Origin: Alphaproteobacteria bacterium
GTDB lineage: Bacteria; Pseudomonadota; Alphaproteobacteria; UBA828
DNA: 60,652 bases
Direction: 5' to 3'
Assembly (NCBI GenBank): GCA_022820945.1
Contig: JAJEEP010000178.1
Span: 1 to 60,652, forward strand
In this document: positions 1-7,908 of the stretch, piece after piece
Position numbering within the stretch: position 1 is the stretch's first letter
How the letters are laid out: every line of letters begins with the position of its first letter
Program-made: the position numbers and the translations under genes
The notes under the pieces: model-generated
Seen by the model: only the letters and a program-made list of their open reading frames with translations
Told to the model about the DNA's origin: nothing
Database searches by the model: none

Positions 1-193
1 CCCCTCGATCAACGCGGGCACGACCCTCGTTGTCGACCTGCCGAAGACCGGCCAGGTGCTTCCCGCCTGCGCGAAGAACGTGGGCGAGCTGTACGCGGCC
101 GACCTCGGCGTGCCGCGGGCGGCCTACGAGCGCCTCGGCATCAGCACGCGGGGGGTGTTCGCGGAAGGCAACATCGTGCGGCTGCGGCGGTAG
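1..193 (+). CDS. YjeF N-terminal (NAD(P)H-hydrate epimerase-like) protein, 3' end only
   Basis: The reading frame is open from base 2 to a TAG at 191-193, giving about 63 C-terminal residues; the start is outside the window. The visible part resembles the end of a YjeF N-terminal domain: a short 'DLPKTG' stretch where the family has its 'T.TFG.PK' strand, then 'GELYAADLGVP' and 'AAYERLGI', matching the family ending 'G.v.vadIGiP'. This domain epimerises damaged NAD(P)H hydrate. The protein stops right after the domain, so no ADP/ATP-dependent dehydratase domain follows. The identification rests on one short segment and is moderate. Confidence 0.5.
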   Translation, partial: PSINAGTTLVVDLPKTGQVLPACAKNVGELYAADLGVPRAAYERLGISTRGVFAEGNIVRLRR

Positions 194-196
194 GGG

Positions 197-763
197 CTAG
201 AAGCGCCGCGAGTCCCAGAGCACGTCGCCGTGGCCGCCGAGCTGGTTCTGCAGGCGGGACGCGACGAAGAGCAGATCGCTGAGGCGGTTCAGGTAGGGCG
301 CCACGAACTCGCCCACGTGCTCCTCCCTGCTGAGGGCGAAGCTGATCCGCTCGGCGCGGCGGCAGATCGTGCGGGCGAGGTGGAGGTGGGCGGCGGTGGG
401 GTCGCCCCCGGGCAGGACGAAGCTGGTCAGGGGCTCGAGCTCCTCGTTCCAGTCGTCGATCCACGCCTCGAGCTGCTCGACGTGGCGGCCCTCGACGCGG
501 GGTCCGGTGGCCTCCTCGCCGGGCTCGCGCGGCGTGGCCAGCTCGGCGCCGAGGTTGAAGAGGACCTGCTGGATGACGGCGAAGGGCTCATCCATGGGGC
601 CCTCGAGCCCGCCGGCGACGGCGATGCCGATGGCGCTGTTGAGCTCATCGACGGTGCCGTAGGCCTCGATGCGGAGGCTTTCCTTGGGGACGCGCTGGCC
701 GCCCGCGAGGGCGGTCGTGCCGTCGTCCCCGGCGCGGGTGTAGACGCGGTTGATGCGAACCAT
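197..763 (-). CDS. pduO: Cob(I)alamin adenosyltransferase, PduO type
   Basis: 188 residues, the normal size for a single-domain PduO/MMAB enzyme, which transfers the 5'-deoxyadenosyl group of ATP to cob(I)alamin to make coenzyme B12 in the cytoplasm. Seen directly: the N-terminal nucleotide-binding signature 'YTRAGDDGTTAL' at residues 8-19, the 'AYGTVDELNSAIG' motif, and the C-terminal 'RTICRRAERI' helix with the conserved arginines. It is convergent with the YjeF-type gene, only 3 bases away. It starts at the ATG whose first base is 763. A B12-binding radical SAM protein is encoded near 20 kb, but no linkage to it is visible. Confidence 0.92.
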   Translation of the reverse strand: MVRINRVYTRAGDDGTTALAGGQRVPKESLRIEAYGTVDELNSAIGIAVAGGLEGPMDEPFAVIQQVLFNLGAELATPREPGEEATGPRVEGRHVEQLEAWIDDWNEELEPLTSFVLPGGDPTAAHLHLARTICRRAERISFALSREEHVGEFVAPYLNRLSDLLFVASRLQNQLGGHGDVLWDSRRF

Positions 764-854
764 GGGGCAAGCATGCCGGAGCGCCGGGGTGGGGGCCAGC
801 CCGCCCCCTTTCGCTCACGGGCGTGGACGCGGACAATGCGCGCGGAGGGTCGCC

Positions 855-1088
855 GTGCCCGAGACGAACCGCTGCGAGCGTTGCCTGGCGCCCATCACGG
901 GCGAGCCGCACATGATGTCGACGCGCCGCTACTGCTGCGCAAGCTGCTCGGTGGGCTCCGCCTGCGAGCACCAGGGGGTGCGACGGGGTGAGACGATCCG
1001 GCGCTTCGACGGCAACTTCGACCGCTTCCGCGCGGCGGCGCGGCGATCCGGCCCGTACGAACGGGAGCGCAACTCCGGGGCGGGTTGA
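855..1088 (+). CDS. Small cysteine-rich protein, probable zinc-binding
   Basis: A 77-residue protein starting at GTG 855, preceded by GGAGG at 844-848. The frame is open further upstream, but only this start has a ribosome site. It holds CxxC near the N-terminus ('CERC') and 'CCASC' about 20 residues later, an arrangement suited to one zinc ion, then a basic tail. I do not recognise a named family. It lies 31 bases before another zinc-ribbon gene on the same strand, so the two may be co-transcribed. Confidence 0.6.
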   Translation: MPETNRCERCLAPITGEPHMMSTRRYCCASCSVGSACEHQGVRRGETIRRFDGNFDRFRAAARRSGPYERERNSGAG

Positions 1089-1119
1089 CCGAGCGGCCCG
1101 GCCTCCGCACCATCGGGCC

Positions 1120-1431
1120 ATGGCTCTCTACGAATACCAGTGTCCCGAGTGCGGCGAGCGCTTCGAGAAGCGCATGCCCATGGGCGATGCCCTCCAGCTC
1201 ACTTCCTGCCCCGCCTGCGGCGCGCAGGCGAAGAAGGTGATCGGCAACTTCGCGGTGGTGGGGCGCGCGGAGGCGGGCGTCGGCGACGGCCCCGCGCCCT
1301 GGGAAGACGGCGGCGATGGCGACGGTGAAGGCGACGCCGACCTCGACGGCGGCGGCGCCGACGACCTGACCCATCACGGGCACAGCCACGGGCCCGGCGG
1401 CCACTCGCACGGCCACCCCCACCCCCACTAG
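1120..1431 (+). CDS. FmdB-family zinc-ribbon protein with His-rich tail
   Basis: 103 residues starting at ATG 1120. Residues 1-45 form the FmdB/CxxC_CxxC zinc ribbon: 'YEYQCPECGERFE' then 'SCPACG'. FmdB was first reported as a putative regulator of the formamidase/amide regulon, and most homologues are of unknown function. The second half is low-complexity: Gly/Asp-rich, then a run of His, Gly and Pro ending in HPHPH, which could bind Ni, Zn or Cu. The tail is longer and richer in His than is usual. A gene for an FmdD/UrtA-like amide-type binding protein lies at 34.6-35.8 kb, but too far away to claim a link. Confidence 0.8.
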   Translation: MALYEYQCPECGERFEKRMPMGDALQLTSCPACGAQAKKVIGNFAVVGRAEAGVGDGPAPWEDGGDGDGEGDADLDGGGADDLTHHGHSHGPGGHSHGHPHPH

Positions 1432-1478
1432 CCGCAATTTCGCGAGCATGGGCGCTTGTGATCGATGGGGCAATGCTG

Positions 1479-1492
1479 TATGGTTGTCCATA
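1479..1492 (+). promoter_or_regulatory. Palindrome at the antitoxin start (putative VapB operator)
   Basis: The perfect inverted repeat TATGG-TTGT-CCATA ends at the first base of the antitoxin ATG (1492). Ribbon-helix-helix antitoxins usually autoregulate by binding such palindromes over their own promoter. No Shine-Dalgarno sequence is visible between the repeat and the ATG, so the mRNA may be leaderless or use an upstream in-frame start (1465 or 1480). The operator role is inference. Confidence 0.45.
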
Positions 1493-1866
1493 TGAAGAAG
1501 ACGACCATCAACATTGAGGATGCGATCATGGAACGGCTCAAGGAAGAAGCCGCCCGCAGGAACACGACCATGACTGCGCTGATCGAGGCCGGGATCGTGC
1601 GCATCCTGGCTGGCGGCGAGGCGCCCGGCGCGACCGCCGACGAACCGCCGCCACTGCCGATGTACGACATGGGCGAACCGCTCGTGGACGTGGCCAATCG
1701 GGAGGCCCTGTACGAGGTTCTGGACCGCGAGCGGGACGCGGAACTGTACGGTGCGCCCCTCCGGGAGGAGCCGCCTGCGCCCGAGCCCCGCGTGCGGCTG
1801 GCAGCCGAAGAGATCGAGCCCTACGACGCAGGCCCGGCCTCCCCCGGCCCGACGGATGCCCGCTAG
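1492..1866 (+). CDS. vapB: VapB-type ribbon-helix-helix antitoxin
   Basis: 124 residues from ATG 1492. Residues 1-40 read as an RHH antitoxin: 'MKKTTINIEDAIMERLKEEA' and then 'TTMTALIEAGI', the beta strand and two helices that dimerise and bind DNA. The C-terminal half is acidic and proline-rich and is the likely toxin-neutralising region; it is longer than in many VapB proteins. The stop codon at 1864-1866 directly abuts the toxin start at 1867, typical of translational coupling in toxin-antitoxin operons. In-frame upstream starts exist at 1465 and 1480. Confidence 0.85.
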   Translation: MKKTTINIEDAIMERLKEEAARRNTTMTALIEAGIVRILAGGEAPGATADEPPPLPMYDMGEPLVDVANREALYEVLDRERDAELYGAPLREEPPAPEPRVRLAAEEIEPYDAGPASPGPTDAR

Positions 1867-2301
1867 GTGCTCGCCGTCGACACGAACGTGCTGCTCTACG
1901 CAGCCAACACGGACTCCCCGTTCCACGATCCCTGCCGGAGCAAGCTCGAGCGCTGGCGCCGGGACCCATCGCCCACCTTCCTGACCTGGAACGTGTGCTA
2001 CGAGTTCCTGAGGAACGCGACGCATTCCCGGGTCTTCCCGAGGCCGTGGCAGGTCGAGCCGGCGATGCGGTTCCTCGACGGCCTGCTCGCCTCACCGGGG
2101 TTCCTCCTGCTGACGGCTACGCCCCGGCACCAGGCGGTCCTGGCGCAGACGCTGGCCGAGCTGCCGGGGCTCCAGGGGAGTGTTCTGCACGACCTCCATA
2201 CGGCCGTGCTGATGCGGGAGCACGGCGTCAGCCAGATCTGCACGAAGGACCGCGATTTCGGGCGCTTCCCGTTCCTGACCGTGATCGACCCGCTGGAGTA
2301 A
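1867..2301 (+). CDS. vapC: VapC-type PIN-domain ribonuclease toxin
   Basis: 144 residues from GTG 1867, immediately after the antitoxin stop. The PIN fold carries its acidic metal-binding residues: D5 in 'AVDTNVLLY', E46 in 'CYEFLR', D109 in 'LHDLHTAVL', and D128/D130 in 'TKDRDFGRF'. VapC toxins are Mg-dependent RNases that cleave tRNA or rRNA and are held inactive by VapB. The gene appears complete. The pair sits alone between housekeeping-type genes and a degraded catabolic locus. Confidence 0.9.
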   Translation: MLAVDTNVLLYAANTDSPFHDPCRSKLERWRRDPSPTFLTWNVCYEFLRNATHSRVFPRPWQVEPAMRFLDGLLASPGFLLLTATPRHQAVLAQTLAELPGLQGSVLHDLHTAVLMREHGVSQICTKDRDFGRFPFLTVIDPLE

Positions 2302-2308
2302 CGACGAA

Positions 2309-2328
2309 GCCCCGCCATCCGGCGGGGC
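2309..2328. terminator. GC-rich hairpin between convergent genes
   Basis: Perfect 8-bp stem GCCCCGCC / GGCGGGGC with an ATCC loop, in the 55-base gap between the toxin gene and the end of the acyl-CoA dehydrogenase remnant on the other strand. The position suggests a bidirectional terminator. There is no T-tract on either side, so the mode of termination is uncertain. Confidence 0.6.
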
Positions 2329-2356
2329 CCCGTGCCGTGCTGCCCGGAAAGGGAGC

Positions 2357-2857
2357 CTAGATCTCCAGCATCTCCGCGACGCGCTCGCGGTGGAAGTCGG
2401 CGTCGCCCCAGAAGAGCTCGGCGCGCTTCTGGCGGCGGAAGTAGAGCTGAACGATGTAGTCCTTGGTGAAGCCGATGCCACCGTGGATCTGCTGGCCGTG
2501 GGCGACCACGCGGCGGCTGGCCTCGCTGCACCAGGCCTTGGCCATGGCGGTGTCGATGTCCTGGGAGTCCTCGTTCTCGCTGGTCGCCCAGGCCGCCTTG
2601 TAGGTAATGAAGCGCATGCCGTCGACGTCGGTGACCATGTCGGCGGCCTTGTGCTGGATCGCCTGGAACGAGCCGATGGGACGGCCGAACTGGACGCGCT
2701 CCTTGGCGTAGTTGACGGCGATCTCGAAGTCCTTCTGGGCGAGGCCGACGAGGTAGGAGTTCTCGAGGTTGACCGCGATGTTGCGGGCGCGGCCGGCGGT
2801 TGCGTCGTCGACGGCAATGACGTCGTCGGCGCTGATGCTGACGTTGCTCAGGACCAC
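2357..2857 (-). pseudogene. Acyl-CoA dehydrogenase C-terminal part, downstream of an in-frame stop
   Basis: 166 codons that match the C-terminal helical domain of acyl-CoA dehydrogenases: 'FEIAVNYAKERVQFGRPIGSFQAIQH', a 'GGIGFT' loop and a 'YFRRQKRAELFWGD' ending. It lies in the same frame as the upstream gene, separated only by a TAA at 2858-2860. The usual family text 'SDKQ-EVVF' reads here as SDKQA-stop-VVLSN, so a single GAA/GAG to TAA change would explain it. The piece could only be translated by reinitiation at GTG 2857. The N-terminal FAD/substrate domain is missing, so it cannot be a working dehydrogenase. Confidence 0.85.
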
Positions 2858-3967
2858 TTAGGCCTGCTTGTCGCTGGCGATGGTCTTGAGGAGGTTGACC
2901 TCCACACCGGCCTGGTCGCGGGCGACGACGAAGTCGGCGAGGCCGCCGTCGGGGGTGTTGGCGAGAACGTGCAGGTAGTCGGCCACGTTGGCGTCGGGGA
3001 CGAACAGCTTGGAGCCGTTGAGGACGTAGCCGTCGCCATCCGGGGCGGCGGCGAGCGCGAGCCCCGCGGTGAGCGGCAGAGCCCGGTGCGGGCGACCCAT
3101 GGAAATGGCGCGTGCCGAGAGATCGACGGCGCCGGCCGTGAGACCCGCGCCGCTCAGCGTCGTTGCGTCGGCAGGCGGGGCGACGAAGGCCACCTTGGGC
3201 ACGCTCGCGGTCTCCGGATCGAGGCCCATGGCGGCGGCGCCGGCGCGCCGGATCGCCTCCAGCCTTGTAGTGAGAGCACCGGCGGCTTCGATGGCCTCGG
3301 GCAGCTCGACGCCGGTCAGCCCCAGGGCCTCGGCGCGGACGATGACCAGCGCGGTCGATGCGTCGATCAGCGTGGCCTCGATGGGGCCTGCGCCAGGCAC
3401 GTCGAGCGCGTCACGGGCGTGGCCGGTAGGCAGCAGGCGGCCGGTGACGGCGCCGCCCGGCTCCAGGAAGGAGAGGCCGATGGGCGCGCCCGTGCCGGCG
3501 ACGCCGTCCAGCACCGTCTCGCCCTCCACCGCCGCGCGGCCGCCTTGAACCACGAAACGCGCCTCGATCCGCTGGTCCAGGTTGCAGTTGTGGAGGGTGA
3601 GTGCGGCGTCGCCGTCCGCCGCCTGCACCAGCCCTTCGTCCACGGCGAAGGGACCGACGGCGGCCGTGAGGTTGCCGCAGTTGCTGCGGTAATCGACCTT
3701 CGCGTGCTCCACCGCCACCTGGCCGAAGAGATAGTCGATGTCCACGCTGGGGCGGGCGCTCGGGCTCACCACCACCACCTTGCTGAGGGACGAGATGCCG
3801 CCGCCCATGCCGTCGAGCTGGCGGCCGTGGGGGTCCGGGCTGCCGAGCGCGGCGAGGAAGAGCGCGTCCCATTCGGCGCGCGCCGCCGGCAGGTCGCGGC
3901 GTTGGAAGAATAGGCCCTTGCTGGTGCCACCCCGCATGAAGACAGCGGGGAGCGCGATCTGGTTCAC
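2858..3967 (-). pseudogene. PrpF-type isomerase fused to an acyl-CoA dehydrogenase middle domain
   Basis: 369 codons. Residues 1 to about 308 match the PrpF/methylitaconate isomerase/4-oxalomesaconate tautomerase family: 'RGGTSKG' with K17, 'SNCGN' with C97, and 'ISMGRPHRALPLT' at 288-300. These enzymes move the double bond of aconitate- or mesaconate-like acids. At about residue 309 (near base 3043) the text switches without a break to an acyl-CoA dehydrogenase beta domain: 'GYVLNGSKLFVPDANVADY' and 'LLKTIASDKQ', ending at a TAA. The last 60-80 residues of PrpF and the first 120 or so of the dehydrogenase are missing, as expected from a deletion between two tandem genes. Both PrpF catalytic residues remain, so some activity is possible. 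An assembly chimera is the alternative. Confidence 0.75.
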
Positions 3968-3977
3968 CTTGGGCTCG

Positions 3978-5450
3978 CTACGGACGGTTCTTGCGTGCCG
4001 CCGCGTCGAGGCCCGCGAGCCGGCCGAAGACCGCGCCGCGCATCACCGAGGTTGAGCCGGTGTAGGTGCGGTAATAGAGGCCGGCGGTCTCGCCCGCGGC
4101 GTAGAGTCCGGGGATGGTCTCGCCGTCGGTGTTGAGCACCTGGGCGGTCGCGTTGATCTTCAGCCCGCCGAAGGTGAAGCAGTTGGCGGCGATGATCGGC
4201 CAGGCGCGGAAGGGCGGGCGGTCCACGGGGCGGGCCCAGTTAGATTTGCGCGGCACGAGGCCGTCGGTACCGAGGCCGTCGAGGGCGAGGGGGGTGAAGC
4301 CGTCTTCCGCGCGGCAGGCGGCGTTGTAGGCGTCGAGCGTGCGCGCGAGCCCTTCAGCATCGATGCCGAGAGCCTGGGCCAGCGCCGTCGGGGTCTCCGC
4401 CTCCACCGGGGGCCGGTCGGTGCGCACCGACTTCTGCCAGTTGGGCACGTCGTCGAGCCGGGCATCGGTGATGGCGAAGGCGATGCCCTCGGTCTGCGCC
4501 ATCACGCGGCGGGAGGCAGCCTCGTAGCTTGCATCCACGGTCGCCGGCGCCTCGTCCACGAAGCGCAGGCCCTCGCGGTTCACCAGGATGCCGTAGGGGT
4601 AGTTGAGCACCACGGGCTCGTGCTGACCGGAGCGCGGATCGACCGGCTGAGCGTGGAAGCTGCCGTAGTCGCCGCAGGGGGCGGCGCCGATCTCCAGCGC
4701 CATGCGGATGCCTTCGCCCCGGTTGTAGTAGCCCCCGCGTGCGACCGGGCGGATGAACTGGCTCTGCGGGCCGAGATAGCGGCTCAGCATCTCGGGGTTG
4801 CCCTCGAAGCCGCCGGAGGCGAGCACCACGGCGCGTGCGGCGAGGCGCTGGGTGCGGTTGCCGGCGCCGCTCGCCTCGATGCCGGTCACGCGGCCCGTCT
4901 CGTCCTGGGTGAGGCGGTGGGCCGTGGTCTCGTAGTGGATGGCGATGCCGTCCGGCACGGTCTCGGCGTGGGCGGCGAGCGCCTCTACCAGGGCGAGGCC
5001 GCCGCCGGCCGGCGCCATGCGGGTCGTGCTCTCGGTGATGAAGTAGTTGGGCAGGAAGTCGAACGCGACGCCGAAGCCGGTGAGCCAGCGGAGCGTCGGC
5101 CCGGCGTTGTCGGCAAGTGTGGCGACCAGCTCGGGATCGACGAAGCCGAGGCCGCGCAGGAGCCTGGGCCATTCATCGTAGGGCCTGACGCTGTCTCCGA
5201 TCACGGCGGGGTCGAGGTGGCCGCCGGCGTTCTCGGCGAAGCGGTCCAGAAAATCCTCGGAGACCTCGTCGTGGCTCTGCATGCGCCAGAAGGATTCGGT
5301 GTAGCGGGTGTTGCCGCCGCGCTCCTCCCTGGGCGCGCGCTCCAGCAACGCGACGCGGGCGCCGGCCTGCTGGGCGCTGACGGCGGCGGACAGGCCCGCG
5401 ATGCCGCAGCCCACCACGATCACGTCGTAGCCGTCGTCCCCACTCGCCAC
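3978..5450 (-). CDS. FAD-dependent tricarballylate dehydrogenase-like oxidoreductase
   Basis: 490 residues from GTG 5450, which has AGGGA 5 bases upstream; the frame is open further upstream, but the FAD fold begins right after this start. Seen: the dinucleotide motif 'VIVVGCGIAGLSAAVSAQQAGA', 'GGNTRYTESFWRM', 'VLASGGFEGN' and a C-terminal 'GLYAAGETAG' FAD-binding motif, as in the TcuA/fumarate reductase flavoprotein superfamily. TcuA oxidises tricarballylate to cis-aconitate. The adjacent PrpF-type gene (10 bases downstream) acts on the same kind of tricarboxylic acid, which supports that substrate class. No TcuB-like electron-transfer partner is present in the window. Confidence 0.8.
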   Translation of the reverse strand: MASGDDGYDVIVVGCGIAGLSAAVSAQQAGARVALLERAPREERGGNTRYTESFWRMQSHDEVSEDFLDRFAENAGGHLDPAVIGDSVRPYDEWPRLLRGLGFVDPELVATLADNAGPTLRWLTGFGVAFDFLPNYFITESTTRMAPAGGGLALVEALAAHAETVPDGIAIHYETTAHRLTQDETGRVTGIEASGAGNRTQRLAARAVVLASGGFEGNPEMLSRYLGPQSQFIRPVARGGYYNRGEGIRMALEIGAAPCGDYGSFHAQPVDPRSGQHEPVVLNYPYGILVNREGLRFVDEAPATVDASYEAASRRVMAQTEGIAFAITDARLDDVPNWQKSVRTDRPPVEAETPTALAQALGIDAEGLARTLDAYNAACRAEDGFTPLALDGLGTDGLVPRKSNWARPVDRPPFRAWPIIAANCFTFGGLKINATAQVLNTDGETIPGLYAAGETAGLYYRTYTGSTSVMRGAVFGRLAGLDAAARKNRP

Positions 5451-5550
5451 GTCCCTGCGTGTCCCGTCCTGTCCCGGATAGTCCCGGCGTTTGCGGCCGG
5501 GCGCCCGGCTATCTAACGTGCGCGCGCGCGCACGGCAATGCGGGGGCGGG

Positions 5551-7908
5551 ATGACGGACGGTATCGGCGCCGCGGAGCGGCGGGTGGAGGACGAGCGCTT
5601 CCTCACCGGGCGCGGGCGCTATCTCGACGACCTCGTGCTGCCGCGCCAGGCTTGCGGTTGCGTGGTGCGCTCGCCCCATGCCCATGCCGAGCTGGGCGCG
5701 ATCGACGTGCGCGCAGCGGCGGCGATGCCGGGGGTGCTGGCGGTCTACACCGCTGCCGATCTGGCCGACGCCGGGATCGGCGCGATTCCCTGCGTGATGG
5801 CGCCCAAGGGGACCGACGGCAGCGCTGCTGCCCTGGTGCCGCGCCCGGTGCTCGCGGCGGGGCGCGTGTGCATGGTGGGCGATCCGGTCGCCTTCGTGGT
5901 GGCGGAGAGCGCCGCCCAGGCCCGGGCGGCGGCCGAGGCGGTCACGGTCGATTATGAACCGCTCGCGGCGGTCACGGATGCCGAGGCCGCGCTGGGTGAG
6001 GACGCGCCCGCGCTTCACGCCGAGGCGCCGGGCAATCTCTGCATCGAATGGGAGCTGGGCGACCGGGCGGCGGTGGAGGCGGCGCTGGCGGTCGCAGCCC
6101 ATCGGGTGGGCTTGGAGAGCCGCAACCAGCGGGTCATCGTATGCCCCATGGAGACCCGGGCCGCGCTCGGCGAATACGACGCCGGCAGCGGCACGTACAC
6201 ACTGACGGCGGGCACGCAGGGCGTCCACCTGGTGCGGAATGTCCTGGCCAAGCACGTGCTGAAGGCGCCGGCGCAGCGGGTGCGCGTGGTGACGCCCGAC
6301 GTGGGCGGTGCCTTCGGGGTCAAGCTCTGGGTCTATCCCGAGTACGCGCTGGTGCTGTTCGCGGCGCGCAGGCTCGGACGCCCGGTCAAGTGGGTGGCGG
6401 AGCGGGGCGAGGCCATGGCGAGCGATCACCAGGGCCGGGACCTGCGCTCGCGGGCGACGCTCGCGCTGGACGCGGACGGCCAGTTTCTCGCGCTGGCCAT
6501 CGAGAGCGTCGCAAATCTCGGCGCCTATGCCTCGAACTACGGGCCCTCCGTCGCGACCGTGGGAGGCACACGCGCGCTGATCGGCCCCTACCGGACGCCG
6601 GCGCTGCACGTCCGCGTGCGCGCCGCCTACACCAACACGGCGCCGACGGACGCCTACCGCGGCGCCGGCAGGCCCGAGAACGTCTATCTGCTGGAGCGGC
6701 TGATCGACAAGGCGGCGCACGAGCTCGGCCTCGACCCCGCCGCGCTGCGCCGGCGCAACTTGGTTACCGCCGATACCATGCCCTACCGCACGCCGCTGGG
6801 GTACATCTACGATTCGGGCGACTTCCCCGCGATTCTGAAGAAGGCATGCGATGCGAGCGGCTGGCGCGCGGCGCGTGGGCGCGAGGTCGGTGCGGGGGAG
6901 GGGGCTTACCTGCGTGGCATCGGATTGGCGTTCTACGTCGATCCCTGCGGCGCCAATCGCAACCAGTGGGTGGCGCTTCGCTTCGACGCGGAGGGCGCGG
7001 CGACGGTGCTGATCGGCAGCCAGTCGACAGGGCAGGGGCACGAGACGGCGTACGCCCAGATCGTCGCCGATCATCTCGGGATTCCCGTGGGCCACGTGCG
7101 CGTGCGGCAGGGCGATACGGACATCGTCGCCCACGGCAGCGGTTCCAGCGGCTCGCGCAGTTTCGCCTATGGCGGCAATGCGGTGCTGCGCGCGGCGGAC
7201 GAGGCGGCGGAGAAGGGCCGCGCCGTCGCCGCCGCGCTGCTGGAGGCGCGGGAGGCGGACGTGCGCTTCGAGAGCGGGTGCTACCGCATCGCTGGGACCG
7301 ACCGTGCGGCGGGCTTCGCGGAGGTGGCGCGCGCCTCGTTCGATCCGGCGCTCCGGCCGGAGGCGGAGACGCTCGGCCTCGACACCGAGGCCAATCACGT
7401 GGGTCGCGCCGCGACCTTCGCGAACGGCTGCCACGTGTGCGAGGTGGAGATCGAGCGGGCCACGGGCCGGGTGCGGATCGTGCGTTACACCACCGTGGAC
7501 GACTTCGGGCGCATCCTCAATCCGTTGCTGGCAGAGGGCCAGAACCACGGCGCCATCGCCCAAGGAATCGGCCAGGCGGTCTGCGAGCACGCGGTCTACG
7601 ACGGGGCGAGCGGGCAACTGTTGGCGGGCTCGTTCATGGACTACACGCTGCCGCGCGCCGACGACCTGCCGTTCCTGAACGGGCAGTTCGCCGTGATACC
7701 GTGCCTCACCAACCCGCTGGGCGTGAAGGGCCTGGGCGAGGCCGGCTCCATCGTGGCGCCGGCGGCGGTGATGAACGCGGTGGCCGATGCGCTCTGCGAC
7801 CACGGCGGCCACGACGCGGTCGCCATGCCGGCCACGCCCGAGGCGATCTGGCGCATCCTGCACGGGCGATTTCACGCCGGGCCAAGAGAAGGAACCGATC
7901 GACCATGA
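5551..7908 (+). CDS. Xanthine dehydrogenase-family molybdopterin-binding (large) subunit
   Basis: 785 residues from ATG 5551. It is full length for the molybdenum subunit of CO dehydrogenase/xanthine dehydrogenase-type hydroxylases: an N-terminal 'DERFLTGRGRYLDD' segment, 'PDVGGAFGVK', the Moco loop 'TDAYRGAGRPE', 'QSTGQGHETAYAQI', and 'GLGEAGS' near the C-terminus carrying the catalytic Glu. These enzymes hydroxylate or oxidise aldehydes and N-heterocycles in the cytoplasm. The [2Fe-2S] and FAD subunits that normally accompany it are absent here. The stop overlaps the next gene's start (ATGA at 7905-7908), so the two are translationally coupled. It is divergent from the flavoprotein gene. 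Confidence 0.9.
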   Translation: MTDGIGAAERRVEDERFLTGRGRYLDDLVLPRQACGCVVRSPHAHAELGAIDVRAAAAMPGVLAVYTAADLADAGIGAIPCVMAPKGTDGSAAALVPRPVLAAGRVCMVGDPVAFVVAESAAQARAAAEAVTVDYEPLAAVTDAEAALGEDAPALHAEAPGNLCIEWELGDRAAVEAALAVAAHRVGLESRNQRVIVCPMETRAALGEYDAGSGTYTLTAGTQGVHLVRNVLAKHVLKAPAQRVRVVTPDVGGAFGVKLWVYPEYALVLFAARRLGRPVKWVAERGEAMASDHQGRDLRSRATLALDADGQFLALAIESVANLGAYASNYGPSVATVGGTRALIGPYRTPALHVRVRAAYTNTAPTDAYRGAGRPENVYLLERLIDKAAHELGLDPAALRRRNLVTADTMPYRTPLGYIYDSGDFPAILKKACDASGWRAARGREVGAGEGAYLRGIGLAFYVDPCGANRNQWVALRFDAEGAATVLIGSQSTGQGHETAYAQIVADHLGIPVGHVRVRQGDTDIVAHGSGSSGSRSFAYGGNAVLRAADEAAEKGRAVAAALLEAREADVRFESGCYRIAGTDRAAGFAEVARASFDPALRPEAETLGLDTEANHVGRAATFANGCHVCEVEIERATGRVRIVRYTTVDDFGRILNPLLAEGQNHGAIAQGIGQAVCEHAVYDGASGQLLAGSFMDYTLPRADDLPFLNGQFAVIPCLTNPLGVKGLGEAGSIVAPAAVMNAVADALCDHGGHDAVAMPATPEAIWRILHGRFHAGPREGTDRP

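Noticed and set aside
2858..2860. Recoding of the in-frame TAA (readthrough) to make one long fusion protein
   Set aside because: The codon is TAA, no recoding structure is visible, and the fusion joins two incomplete domains, so decay is the simpler reading.
5451..5606. A 52-residue N-terminal extension of the flavoprotein
   Set aside because: It is Arg/Pro-rich, lies before the FAD fold, and GTG 5450 has a ribosome site.
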